Shown here one piece after another: positions 54,601 through 64,000 of a stretch of 64,000 nucleotides of DNA (positions within the stretch are counted from its first letter, which is position 1; the number at the start of each line of letters is the position of its first letter). Origin of the DNA: Gautieria morchelliformis (Eukaryota > Basidiomycota > Agaricomycetes > Gomphales > Gomphaceae); assembly GCA_015179125.1 (NCBI GenBank), contig WHVA01000176.1, positions 124,001-188,000 on the forward strand, written 5' to 3'. The notes beneath the pieces were generated by a model. That model made no database searches and was not told the DNA's origin. It was given only the letters and a program-made list of their open reading frames with translations. Both the position numbers and the translations under genes were made by a program.

Positions 54601-55365
54601 TACCTCAGGATCTATTGCAACTATCAGCAGTCCAATTGGGCTTCGCTCCTTCCCCTAGCCGAGTTCGCCTACAACAACGCGCCTAGCGCAACCACCGGCG
54701 TCTCCCCATTCTTTGCCAATAAAGGCTACCATCCGAACCTCGCAGTTCACCCCGAGCGCGACCTCGCCTCGGCACGAGCCCGAGACTTCGTGGTTGACCT
54801 GGACGAGCTTCACCAAGAACTTCGCCGCGCCATCCTCGAGGCTCAGAAAACTTACCAAGCCTCGGCCGATGTTCGTCGCAAGCCCGCTCCTGATTTCCAA
54901 GTAGGATCCCTCGCTTTTGTAAAGGCACAGTACTTTCGAACAACTCGGCCTACCAAGAAGCTCGCCGAGAAGTTCTTGGGTCCTTTTGAAATCATTTCCC
55001 GAGCGGGTACTCACTCCTTCACCCTTCGACTTCCAGAACACATGCATTCAGTCCATCCGGTCTTCCACGTATCTATGCTCGAACCAGCCTCGCCCAACAC
55101 CATACCAAACCGAGTTCAGCCGCCTCCGCCCCCAGTCGTTATCGACGGCGAACCCGAGTTCGAGGTTTCCGAAATCCTCGACTCGAAGATCGATAATAGA
55201 CGCAAGAGCTGCAAATTACTCTACCTTGTTAGGTGGACTGGTTACGAAGGTACCGACGAAGAAACCTCGTGGATCCTCGCTTCCGAGCTTGATCATGCCT
55301 CGGAGCTGGTCACGGATTTCCATGACTCTTACCCGGGCAAGCCCGGCCCCTTGACTGCTCTATGA
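51616..55365 (+). CDS. chromovirus Pol with chromodomain
   Basis: Open from 51616 in the -1 frame relative to gag. Domains: protease with FVALVDCGSSDCFIE; reverse transcriptase with LRLCVDFRGLNK, FEWLVMPFGLTN and YLDDILIYS; RNase H with ETDASDYALAAILS; integrase with the HHCC finger (HDHILSGHFG ... CKTCTTCMRSK), SMDFIEQLP, TSDRGSEF and the E of TERANQTLEQYL; C-terminal chromodomain EVSEILDSKIDNRRKSC ... YLVRWTGYEGTDEETSW, which in this clade directs insertion to heterochromatin. DCGS replaces the usual DSGA at the protease site, as often in fungal chromoviruses. No stops. About 1,230 residues from the first common methionine-like start; probably made as a gag-pol fusion. Confidence 0.93.
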   Translation, partial: RGDFSLHYGGEKIGSNLGTTRSEDCGNLTRVLRLSAASHSLSKDSLNVDLTSPSLPNVAFVALVDCGSSDCFIESRFVQKYSMPAYPVSPIPLKLFDGSTNTTITQALDLCICFPTGEQQWVTFYVTSLDSSCSMVLGHNWLTRYNPSIDWVLGSITFKTIDLTTTPATPATSARSASATTSTSPTASSPPPPTSLPKLQAPLVSLINAPAFMRASRLEGSEVFQLNLASPELLARGATSGGSSSELPENVKKHVPEVYHEFADVFSKARADTLAPHRPHDIKINLEEGTSPPIGPIYSLSASELKALREFIDEHLNIGFIRPSRSPHGAPVLFVRKKDGSLRLCVDFRGLNKISKKDRYPLPLIADLLDAPKNARIYTKIDLRHAYHLVRVAEGDEWKTAFRTRYGSFEWLVMPFGLTNGPAAFQRFMNEVFADLLDVCVVVYLDDILIYSSDPSKHVEHVKEVLRRLRLNNLFAKEDKCEFHRDSVEFLGYILSPEGLTMADDKVKVIQDWPEPRKVRDIQSFLGFANFYRRFIHNYSDITIPLTRLTRKGTPWNFSEDCRGAFNLLKRAFTTAPILTHWIPDLPLIVETDASDYALAAILSLRTSEGELHPVAFHSRTFTSTELNYDVHDKELLAIFEAFQRWRHYLEGSGEPVDVITDHKNLEYFSTTKLLTRRQARWSEYLSQFNLAIRFRPGRLGTKPDSLTRRWDVYLKEGNSDYATINPQNLRPVFTQHQLASSLRATNLAPIVLRAASLLDTEQIRADILANLPSDPIAKSHLGLVNDPRWTTDPEGFLKLDNRTYVPAAQDLRLRILQYKHDHILSGHFGVNKTLELIRRDYTWPGIRSFVKEYCKTCTTCMRSKPQRHKPYGLLKQLPVPEKPWNSISMDFIEQLPPSSEFTSILVIVDRFTKQVIFIPTTDKITSQELAHLFVLHVFSKHGVPSHVTSDRGSEFVSHFWRSLGKALDMRLHFTSGYHPEGDGQTERANQTLEQYLRIYCNYQQSNWASLLPLAEFAYNNAPSATTGVSPFFANKGYHPNLAVHPERDLASARARDFVVDLDELHQELRRAILEAQKTYQASADVRRKPAPDFQVGSLAFVKAQYFRTTRPTKKLAEKFLGPFEIISRAGTHSFTLRLPEHMHSVHPVFHVSMLEPASPNTIPNRVQPPPPPVVIDGEPEFEVSEILDSKIDNRRKSCKLLYLVRWTGYEGTDEETSWILASELDHASELVTDFHDSYPGKPGPLTAL

Positions 55366-55468
55366 TCGTTTTCCCTGTTAATCCCCATGACCCCGGTAGT
55401 TAGATGACAAAAACCCTTCAAAACAAAATCGATAAAATCCAAGAAAAGTCTATTATTCCATTTACTAG

Positions 55469-56609
55469 TTATTCCACCATCCTCATATCCTCTCCCTCGC
55501 TCTCCTCGCTCCCCTCGCCTGACTCCTCCTCATTACTGCTACTACTTCGCTCCACCAGACCCCCATGTCCCCCATAATCCGCCAAGTCTCTCGCCCCCTG
55601 CATCCGCTTCAAATAATTCCGCCTCCTCCTTATCCTCATGAACTCCACGTCCGCCCTGCTCATCCTGTCATTCGCAGCCCTAAACTCCCCTAGCAACTCG
55701 CACACCCTCTCCCCAACCTCGCCAACCTTCTGTCCCACATCCCTCACCGCCGCTATCAACTCCCTCATCTCCGCACTTCGCTCCGATCTTTTCGTCTTCT
55801 TGTCCTTTTTCGCCCTCCGACCTCCAACCTCGGTTTCCTCCCCCTCAGTCTGCCTCGCTTCCCCGACCACTGTCTCCTCACGCTGCCTCACTTCCCCAGT
55901 CTCCTTACCCTTCTCCTCGCTCAACCTCGCTTCCATCCGCTCTACCCTCATCTCGAGGTTCCTCTCGACCCAATCACTCGAGTCGTCGTCCTCTGCAACT
56001 TCGTCCTGAACCTTGGCCTCTTTCCTCGGCCTCGGTCCATCCTCGGCCTCCTCGCTCCTCGCTCGCTTCTTGCTCGCGGTACCCGCCTGACCCTTGCCTG
56101 GGGTTGCCTTGCTGCGGCGACCTTGGGCGATACTACAACCCAAGGAACGGGTCCTGCACCACACGCAAGCACCCTGGTCGGCGAGGCCGAAGTCGAGACT
56201 AACGGCCCGAAGGCACGTATAGTCGCGCTCTTCGCAGCGCGCGCACCTCGCCTCGGCCTTGGTCGCGAGCTGCCACTCGCGAGGTCCCCCGTCGGCGAGC
56301 TTGTACCCGTATAGGGACAAGTCGGTCGGGTGGTAGGAGAATAACATGCGTTTATACTAGACAAATCAGCAGCGCCCATGATTAGACAACTACGGTACTC
56401 ACCTTCTTTCCACTCGGTCCTTCCTGCCACGGCTGCCGCATGTCGATGGCCCCCGTCTCATCAATTGGCAATGTGCCAACCTCGGGTCGATCCTCGGGCG
56501 TAACCTCGCCTGAGGCTCCGTTCTCCTCAGACAACAAAGTCTGGTCGAACGCGTTGTTCACGCTGTTCTCGTCGACGGCTGAGCTGAAGAGGGCTTGAGG
56601 GCGCACCAT
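55469..56609 (-). CDS. antisense spliced gene in the chromovirus, Zn2Cys6-like
   Basis: Lies between pol and the 3' LTR on the opposite strand. Exon 1 is 56609-56403, exon 2 is 56356-55469; intron of 46 nt (GTGAGT...CTAG) joins them in frame; 364 residues. The N-terminal part includes DNSVNNAFDQTLL and an acidic stretch. Then YHPTDLSLYGYKLADG precedes a six-cysteine pattern CARCEERDYTC ... CVWCRTRSLGC, that is two C-x2-C-x6-C halves, the spacing of a fungal Zn(II)2Cys6 binuclear cluster though with a longer than usual loop. The rest is Lys/Glu-rich coiled coil and an acidic Ser/Glu tail. Function unknown; it could be a DNA-binding accessory protein of the retroelement. Confidence 0.7.
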
Positions 56610-56770
56610 ATTAGTTGGCAATGGGGTTCGCTGCCTTCCTACCCACCCTTTTATCCAACCTCGGCTACGATTTAAGCTTCGCCTTTCCGGCTACTTAACA
56701 TCGGACCGAGATCTAGATTCAAGGATAGGCGAACCTTGTTCACATTACGGCCTCGAGGGTCTCGGCCATG

Positions 56771-56779
56771 AGGGGGGAA
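56771..56779 (+). promoter_or_regulatory. polypurine tract
   Basis: AGGGGGGAA lies three bases before the 3' LTR and would prime plus-strand synthesis. Confidence 0.8.
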
Positions 56780-56782
56780 TAC

Positions 56783-57343
56783 TGTAAGGACCCGGCCTTT
56801 GGCCGGCTACTTACCGGTAGAACCTTCTTCCGAGCCCGAGCCTTGTGATATTCATGCCCGAGTACATATGATACTTATCCGTGCCCGAGCCCGATCCCGA
56901 GCTTGAACTCATATCCGACCTTGATCCCATGCCCGTATCCCCTTAGTTACTGATTCCGCTCCATCACGCATCATTCGTATATTACCTCGCCCTGACCTCG
57001 GTCTCCTGACCTCGCCCTGACCTCCACTAATCCGTTCGCCCCTGACTTGCACCTCGTCCGTATATAACCCCCTTGTATGCATTCCTACTCCTCAGTCTGA
57101 AAATCAACTATCGTGTCCCTTCGATCCCTAGCTAGTTTCTACGCCTCGCCTCTTAAGCCAGAACCTCGCCTCTTATTCGTTTACCTCCGAAATTGGGACT
57201 CGTGCGTAGGGTCGGCGCAGCACATAAGCTGAAGCCAAGTCCCTCTCCGACTTCCCCATCCAAACCTCGCCCCGTAACCTCGGACCTTGCCTCGGGTTTC
57301 GTTCCCGACCTCGGTCAACCTTACGACGGATCGTATCGTAACA
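56783..57343 (+). repeat. 3' LTR of the chromovirus
   Basis: 561 bp, two differences from the 5' LTR (CTGGAAATC vs CTGAAAATC; GGACTTGTG vs GGACTCGTG). Confidence 0.95.
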
Positions 57344-57348
57344 CCACC

Positions 57349-60300
57349 AAACCAGCCAGCTCCCAGGTCCCAAGCAATCATAAATACCCAAGAGAGTCAA
57401 CTACCGATTCCAGCTCCACGAAGCCCAGCTCTGACGCCAAATAGCCAAGCTAAAACCACACAAAGCCCCCGGGACGATGGAATACCCAATGTCGTCCTCA
57501 AAGAGTCAGTGGACCTGCTAGCCGGACACCTGCTTTGGATCTACAGAGCCGCCTTTACACTACAAACTATAGTGACAGGTGGAAGTCATGGATAACAGTG
57601 GTTCTCCGGAAGCCAGAAAGCCAGATATAACACCTTAATCCACGTCCTATTGCTCTATACAACACTATGGGAAACTACTGACAGCGATAATCACAGAGGA
57701 CATAGTATACATGACCAAAGGTACCATCTGCTCCCAGCAATCACTTCGGGGAGGCCCGGCAGAATGACCACAGACTCGCTCCACCTAGTAGTCAACAAAA
57801 TCAAGGTGCATGGAGACGCAAGAAGTCGCTGTCATGCTGTTCTTAGACATAGAAGGTCCCCCACGCCATCACGGACCGCCTCCTACACAACATGCGAAAC
57901 CGGTACGAAGAGTATGTACTCTTCACTGAAAGGATGCTAACAGACGACGCACACCTGATTTACGCTACCTATTGGACTGGTACCCATCGACACGGATAGG
58001 TCAGGAGACCCTCTCCATATACTTAAGATAGCGGCCATCCAAACTCAGCTACCCTTAAGCGCCCATTCTGGCCGCCTCGGTAGGCTGCCTACTACTTTGC
58101 GCACTTGGACAAATAAATAAATCAGTAACCATAGATCATTTCTAGCATATATACAAAGAACTTGGTGGTTTTACTTAACTAAAATACATGACCATTGTCA
58201 CACAGAAGAGAAAAACTTTTTTATTCTCAAAACCATTTTAAACTCATTTTAGACCCATAGAACAGGTCGACCATTTCTGACCTGACAGATATTGGCCGCC
58301 TGGAAGTTCCCGGCGGAGTTTATAAAGTTACATGGGGGTCCTTGTGGGTGTTTTATGTAATATATTTATGTAATTTGCACGGCACCGGTACTCGGCAGTC
58401 TAAGTTTCAACCCAACCATGGGTCCCTGGCGGTCTCTATCCAGCACTGTACCCAACCCAGGCTTATCCCAGTGCAAAAGCATGGGTCTAGACCCCTAGTT
58501 ACACTTAAATACCTAAACCCCAAATCTGAACTACCGATTTTGGCTGCTTATGTAATATGGTTAACTCGGGTTAACGAGCGCTTAATGGTAGTTCAGTTTG
58601 GATGGCCGCTACCTTACCTGTTTTACAATGCAGATCTCCTCGACATAGCCTCAGCGAAGGGACAGGCCGCGGTGGCATTCGTGGACGACACCAACCTCTA
58701 CGCGGAGGGTGACAGTTACGTGGAAGCATACAACAGCCTGAGCGAGATGCTGTTCAAGCCTGGAGGAGCAAGAGAATGGACAGAGACACACCATTCAAGA
58801 TTTGAGAAGAGCAAGTTCGCTATGGTGTGCTTCTCTCGTCGCAGGATCCCTGACCCAGCGCGGCTGGGCAAAACCCTACCTGATGTCAAACCAGACTTTG
58901 TATACGAGGGGTGACGGATCCAGCCCCAGGGATCGCACAAGTTCCTGGGAGTCCTTCTAGACGAAGAATTGCGTTGGAAAATACAGGCAGAAAAAGCCAT
59001 AGCCAAAGCCGCTAAGTGGACGCTACTATTTCGCAGACTATCTAAACCCTTGACAGGTGTACACACAAAGTACATGCCACAACTATACTCTGCAGTGGCG
59101 ATACCGAAATTCAGCTACGCCGCTGACGTCTGGTTCACCCCAATCCGGAGACACGCAGGAAGGAAGAAGGCGACTGGATCGGTAGGGGTGGTACGAAAGC
59201 TTACATCTGTACAGAGAATAGCGACCCTAGCCATCACGGGAGCCATGAAAACCACGGCGACCGACATACTGGAAGTACATGCCAACATCCTACCAGTGGA
59301 ACTTCTCCTGCTATACACCTGCTATCGAGCGGCACTTCGCCTGGTCACCCTTCCAGCGTCCCACCCTCTGCACAAACCCGTCAAAGCCTGCACCAGCAGG
59401 CACATCCAATGCCACCCATCCCCCCTCTACAATCTGATGCGCACGTTCGACATGCGGCCAACTTACTACGAAACCATCACACCAGTGCCCAGCCGCCGAA
59501 CCAGCCCCCGCTCTTCGAAACTAACATATACGACTCGAGAGAGGAGTCCAAGGAGGCTGAATCAGCTGACACCTCTGACGCCAGAATCTACACGGACGGA
59601 TCGGGATAGACGGGAATGCAGCTGCATTGGCGGTTCTATACAGGAGAGGGGGAGGCATCAGAACATCAAGGTACTGCCTGGGAATGCTAGCTGACCACAT
59701 TACGTATGAAGCAGAGGCCACGGGAGTCATCCTAGCACTTGAACTGCTGTCGAAAGAAAGGGGTATCGGCACGGCGACAATCCTCCTAGACAACCAGGTG
59801 GTCATCCAGTCCCTCGACAACATCAAGCCACGGCCTGCCCAACACATACTCAACCATGTGCACGAGCTGGCCAACAGGATCACCGTGCCATCCAGACGAC
59901 AGAAGATCAAGCTAAGAATCGTGTGGATCTTGGTCATGACGATGTAAATGGGAATGAGAAAGCAGACGCAGAGGCGAAGAAGGCAGCAAAGGGAGACAGC
60001 ACCCAGGCGAGTGAACTACTGGCTTTCCTTGCCACAGACCCCCTGCCCCGCAGCGTAGCCGCTGCACGCCAATGCTTCAGAGCGTCCCTATGGACCTATG
60101 GAGAACGAGATGGATGACATCGCCGCAATATGCACGGATGACGACGATCGATGACGGTCTCCCAACCAAGAGCTATCACAAGGAAGTAGCAGGCTTTACA
60201 AGGGCACAGACTAGCCTTATAACACAGCTCCGCACTGCACACGTCCCGCTCAACAGCCACCTATACCGCATACGAAAATCCCAGTCCCCACTGTGTCCAG

Positions 60301-60395
60301 CCTGCACCGGGGCAGAAGAGACCATTCACCACTACCTCTTCGACTGCCAAGCACACGAACATGCGAGAGTAATGCTGAGAAGGAGGCTGGGATGA
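57349..60395 (+). pseudogene. LINE ORF2, 3' part (RT, RNase H, zinc motif)
   Basis: Continues the LINE after the chromovirus. RT pieces in changing frames: SPRDDGIPNVVLKESVDLL, a PIALYNTMGKLLTAIITEDI stretch, FLDIEG, then after the MITE PYLFYNADLLDIASAKGQAA and the catalytic AFVDDTNLYAEG. Downstream are FLGVLLDEELRW (thumb), RNase H with YTDGSG, EAEATGVILALELL and GHDDVNGNEKADAEAKKAA, and the end motif CPACTGAEETIHHYLFDC. At least five frameshifts or stops. Confidence 0.75.
58031..58609. mobile_element. MITE with TA target duplication (mariner-like)
   Basis: 579 bp. Inverted ends GCGGCCATCCAAACTCAGCT and GCGGCCATCCAAACTGAACT, followed by a matching TTAAGCGC. TA lies on both sides (58029-58030, 58610-58611). 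Removing the element plus one TA joins the LINE reading into GDPLHILKIPYLFYNADLLD, which proves the borders. No transposase inside. Confidence 0.88.
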
Positions 60396-61079
60396 AGGTC
60401 GAAGGTGCTGAAGGAGCTCCTAGGGTCACGCAAGGCTATGCCAGCAACACTGGCATATGTAGCAGCAACAAAGAGGCTACAAGTGACATTCGGTGATGTA
60501 CAACCCTCTCAAGCTTAAAAAGAATTCAAGCATCACTCTGTTAGATCACACGAGGCCCTTACAGAAGTAAATCCGACTACGAGACCGCCTCGTCCATCAA
60601 TATGAACACACTATGCCCACTCCACTCCACTCCCCTATGATACACGATATTCGCGCATTGACATGGGAAAGACTCGGCTCAGCAAGGCAGGAACGGATGG
60701 CTACACCACCAGTGCTGCAAGAACGACACCAGACAACCCATCCTTCTCACCTACACCTGTGACGCTCTCCTTTGTCATGCCAGCCTGCTTCGGCGGCCGA
60801 GCACTTACCAAGCCTGACCATCTCACACGACATGAACAAACCGAAAAGAGAAACTACCTAATCAGCAGTATGGGGTGACAAACACCCCCAAGGGGGTGGG
60901 CCGGCGGGGGGAAAGGACCCGTCGTCGGTGCAGTCGCCGATGCAGGGACACAGGAAGCTGGGAGACCCAGAGAGAGAGGGGAAAGGCCCGTGCTTACCGT
61001 AGGTAGAGACAGTACAATGACCACCATAGGCACGATGCCTGTGGTCAAATAAAATGATGAGAAAAAAAAATTAATTGCC

Positions 61080-61780
61080 CCATGGCATGTGCATCCACCC
61101 TGGGAACCCCCAAGAGCCCCCAGGGCTGCGGAAGGTGCGTAAGCGGCAAGTGCCATGCAATGCCATCTGCAGTTGTACCAGGACCTGCCCTGGCAACCCT
61201 GCCTGCTGGGAGCAAGCAGGAATGGTGGTGCACACTCCCTTGAGCATACATCCACCTCTGGGGACCCTCAAGAGGCCCCCAGTGCTGGTCAGGCATTGCA
61301 AACGCCACACCCAGCATGCGAGGTTATCTGCCCTCACCCATGGCCCCAGGGACTGCCCTGCTCACTCCCAGCAAGCAGGAAAGGTGGTGCACACTCCCTA
61401 GAGTGTGCATCCACCTCTGATGCCCTCAAAAGGGCCCAGAGCTCGCCAGATGCCATGTATGCCATGCCCATCATGCAGCCCCATCAGCTTGCACTTATGG
61501 ACCCCTGCAGACCTGCTCCAGTCCAAGGTGGGCCCCACACTGTGCTCCATGTCCCCAGCAGACATTCAGACTGCTGGGGCACCCCTCTATGCCAGGGCCC
61601 AGCCCCCCCACCCGCGTTCACGTGTGGCCCCAGAGATGGCCCCAGCCACCCAGCCCTCTCTCTCCTCAAGGGGAAGGGTGCTGCATGCCCCCTGGGATGT
61701 GCATCCACCTGTGGAGGCCTGCAAAAGGTCCCCAGAGGCTCCTGGTTGTGGCGGATGTCACAAGCACCACATCACTGGCC
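61080..61780. repeat. degenerate tandem repeat, period about 150-300 bp
   Basis: Recurring pieces GTGCATCCACC, CCCTCAAGAGGCCCCCAG, GCAAGCAGGAATGGTGGTGCACACTCCCT occur three to four times with divergence. The 258-residue ORF over this tract (61155-61931) is a by-product of the repeat and has no protein family character. Confidence 0.55.
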
Positions 61781-62594
61781 CCCTGCAGAGCCACCACCTG
61801 TCACATGTCATCCACATGACATGCAGAGCTCCCAGTATAAAAAGGTAAGCCTCGCTGAGGTGACAAACTGTGCAGAACTACTAACTCAGCTGATAGAGAG
61901 TGGCAAAGAGGAGTCTGTATTACGAATCTAAGTGGACCCACTATATACTCTGAGAACAATGGGGGTGGCACAAGGTGACATCGTACTAAAAGACAAGAAA
62001 AACCTATAAGCTCCAACTAGAGAGCATAGCTCTCTTACACTAGGAGGTCCCACCAGGCAGCTGCAAAAGCTGCACTGCTGCTGACATTGTGTGCATGTGA
62101 TTCCAAATGCACATCCACATGGACCTAGACACAATGCCCTGTTGCTGCATGTGGCCACTGGCCCATTCAGCCATGAAGCGGTCAAGTATTGACTGCTTCA
62201 GTAACTTCCTTACATAGGATGCCTCCAAGTCCTACAGGTGACATCATCTCACAAAGCAGTCAATTACTGACTGCTTGGTTATCCCTTGCATAGGGCCCTG
62301 CTAGTCCTACCGCCGCATAACTGCTATCCTTTGCAGTTAGGTGCCAATGATGACTAGATCATTGGCTGTTCAGTTCCCCACAGACATCACCTGTTTGTGG
62401 GTTTGAGAGCATTCAAGTTATTCTCAACCATGGGTTTCAGTTCAGAGGGGGAAGAAACATACCCCCAAACCAACCAACCACCCACATACAACCAGAAGTG
62501 CTGGTGTCCAGAATGCTGAACACCAGAACAGATGTGTCAGCACAGTGCCAACACAGTTTGCCTAATGCCATAGCATGGTATCATGCCACTCATG
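61781..62594. other. no gene recognised
   Basis: Short frames only. The segment around 62160-62290 holds two similar copies of a GTCAAGTATTGACTGCTTCAGTAAC / GTCAATTACTGACTGCTTGGTTATC motif about 90 bases apart, otherwise nothing recognised. Confidence 0.35.
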
Positions 62595-63055
62595 TGTTGG
62601 GTGCATTTATGCTCCTGCACCAAAATCAAGCATAATATATCCAATTTGTTGTGTGGCCTTCCAATTTCTTCTCACATTGTTCTTGTATTATGCATCCATT
62701 TCTCTGGTTATTTTCGAAATTTTCCACTCATTCCTTATCTCTCTATTTCATCTTGTTATTCCTACTTTTACAAGCGGCTGCACCCAGCGGAGTCTGAAAT
62801 GACTTCGACGCGCGAGCTCTTGGGCGCTAAAGGGCCGGGTAGTAGTACATGCGCAGTGGAACACATTTCCCCCTCTCTCAGTGACCACTAAATTCACTGA
62901 GAGAGGCAAGTAAATTAGTCTAGTAGTCTTTACATTTATTGACCTAGAAATCCTCTGTAGTGAATTGATTTCTAGGTAGTGTATAATATATTTAGAGTGA
63001 CCACTAAATTCACTGAGAGAGTGAATTGATTTCTAGTCTATTCTTTTGAATAACA
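62595..63055 (+). repeat. lone, diverged copia LTR
   Basis: Starts TGTTGGGTGCATTTATGCTC, like the LTR of the complete copia element at 37.2 kb, and ends ATAACA. It keeps the GGCGCTAAAGGGCCGGGT block and the doubled AATTCACTGAGAGAG repeat, but has many substitutions and small gaps. No internal coding region on either side and no clear target duplication, so it is an old solo or truncated LTR of the same family. Confidence 0.8.
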
Positions 63056-64000
63056 AGTCCATACCTACTGCCTATAATTCCTGTCCTCCACATCATGTCA
63101 GATCTGAGTCATCAGATCTGTGGTCATTCCAATGTACATCAGAATGACCTGGTCTATATGGCCATCCCTTTCTCAAGGTCCAAAGGGGTACTCCTTTTGG
63201 CTCACCCAGTGAGTTCATTCTAGAAGGGGAGGGTGTAAAGAAGTGGATCCTGAGAGGGCTGAGAGGGGGGTCCACAAGACCCCACTGTAAAGTTAGTGTG
63301 TGGGAACTGCCTGGCAGTTCCCACATCTTACTCTTACCTTACACTGTCACTACGTAGCATCCAGAATACCAGATATTGGTCAAGTTCTGTCTGCCCTTGG
63401 TACACAAGGTCTTAAGATCATAGGTCCTTACAGTCTTGTGAGAAAGGACTGGCAAATAATAGGTGTGTGTGCATACCCCAGCCCTATCTGCAATGGGGTA
63501 CTGGTATGCATATTCATGAGGGCACCAGGGGATTCACACCGCAGGAAGGTTTTTTGTTTGCTGGACACAAGTGGCTTGAGGTGGCCTGCACAAAATTTGT
63601 GTAACATATAATCAGCAATATTACAGTGATAAATTAATGACTCTCAAACAAGGGATTGCTTCTGACAGTGGAACCCAACCTAGATGGTTTTGGACAATGG
63701 GATGGCTCAGAAGCACTGCCTGGGCTCAATGAGATGCCTGCACCCACAGCTTGTCTTCCTCTGCCCGGTTTCATGGCCTTGATTGCATTGAGCTGTGTCT
63801 GAATGAGATAAGTTGACATATGGGTTTGATGGCTGATGTATTTCTTGACCCAGGTTAACTATTGTCTACTCCATTTCCAGGTTGCATGGAGATGGAGGGC
63901 CAGTTGCTGGTATTTGCAGACCTAGATACAAGACATGGGCATGCCATGTGAATATGATCTGGGTGATCCTGGACATAGAGTTGCTTGAATTCAAGACAAA
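63056..64000. other. no gene recognised; contains a short perfect palindrome
   Basis: No supported gene. A perfect inverted repeat, TGTGGGAACTGCC and its reverse complement separated by one base, lies at about 63299-63325. Short frames on both strands lack recognisable motifs. Confidence 0.4.

Larger units (their letters stand above)
49819..57343 (+). mobile_element. complete Ty3 chromovirus
   Basis: 561-bp LTRs, TGTAAGGACC...GTATCGTAACA, differing at two bases. Target duplication CCACC at 49814-49818 and 57344-57348. It carries gag, pol with a C-terminal chromodomain, and an antisense gene between pol and the 3' LTR. The insertion lies inside LINE ORF2. Young and coding-intact. Confidence 0.95.
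46585..61069 (+). mobile_element. Tad1-like LINE, dead, with nested insertions
   Basis: ORF1 with CCHC knuckles, ORF2 with apurinic endonuclease, reverse transcriptase, RNase H and a terminal zinc motif, in that order. It is broken by a chromovirus (49819-57343), a MITE (58031-58609), several stops and frameshifts. The 3' end is AATAAA (about 61048) followed by an A9 run at 61063-61070, a typical LINE tail. The exact 5' end is uncertain. Without insertions it is about 6.4 kb. Confidence 0.8.

Noticed and set aside
61155..61931. 258-residue plus-strand ORF
   Set aside because: Composed of degenerate repeat units and open on the other strand as well.
62590..63060. Second complete copia element
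   Set aside because: Only one LTR-like sequence is present, strongly diverged, with no internal region and no target duplication.

Overview
This is a fungal nuclear sequence, most likely an agaricomycete basidiomycete. Genes are cut by introns of about 45-65 nt with GT...AG ends. Housekeeping proteins look fungal, and the mobile elements (KDZ transposon, Ty1/copia, Ty3 chromovirus, Tad1-like LINE) and lineage-expanded families (BTB, alpha-kinase, CK1-like) are typical of mushroom-forming fungi and relatives. A Ceratobasidiaceae (Rhizoctonia-like) origin is possible, but I could not prove it from the sequence. There is no operon structure, CRISPR array or rRNA.

Bases 1-11.5 kb are an ordinary gene-rich block. 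In order it holds a six-exon gene with a 13-nt micro-exon and a Ser/Thr-rich beta protein (+), U1 snRNP protein C (-), a poorly resolved gene (+), mitochondrial FAD glycerol-3-phosphate dehydrogenase GUT2 (-), box C/D snoRNP core protein NOP56 (-), a BTB-domain protein (-), and an 89-residue secreted protein with ten cysteines (-). I reassembled these genes exon by exon; many exons are too short to appear as long ORFs.

Bases 13-28.5 kb contain a duplicated locus: four copies (three +, one -) of a gene with an F-box-like N-terminus and a casein-kinase-1-like domain that has lost the catalytic Asp. Between them lie a hairpin made of a copia gag fragment, a 670-bp MITE with TAA target duplication, a nine-exon aldo/keto reductase (-), and a PQ-loop vacuolar transporter (+).

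Bases 28,540-42,631 are one KDZ DNA transposon with an 8-bp target duplication and inverted repeats of about 550 bp. It carries a KDZ transposase, an accessory gene and a captured, frameshifted, intron-bearing piece of a P5B-type ATPase gene. Its right inverted repeat is interrupted by a complete, very young copia element whose LTRs differ at one base.

Bases 43-64 kb are a graveyard. An alpha-kinase gene is cut by a Ty3 fragment. A dead Tad1-like LINE of about 14.5 kb (with its inserts) has been invaded by an intact 7.5-kb chromovirus and a 579-bp MITE with TA duplication. Then follow a degenerate minisatellite-like tract, a lone copia LTR and about 1 kb with no recognisable gene. The chromovirus carries an extra spliced antisense gene with a Zn2Cys6-like cysteine pattern. 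This and the pseudokinase family with its unusual intron stops are the most novel-looking items.
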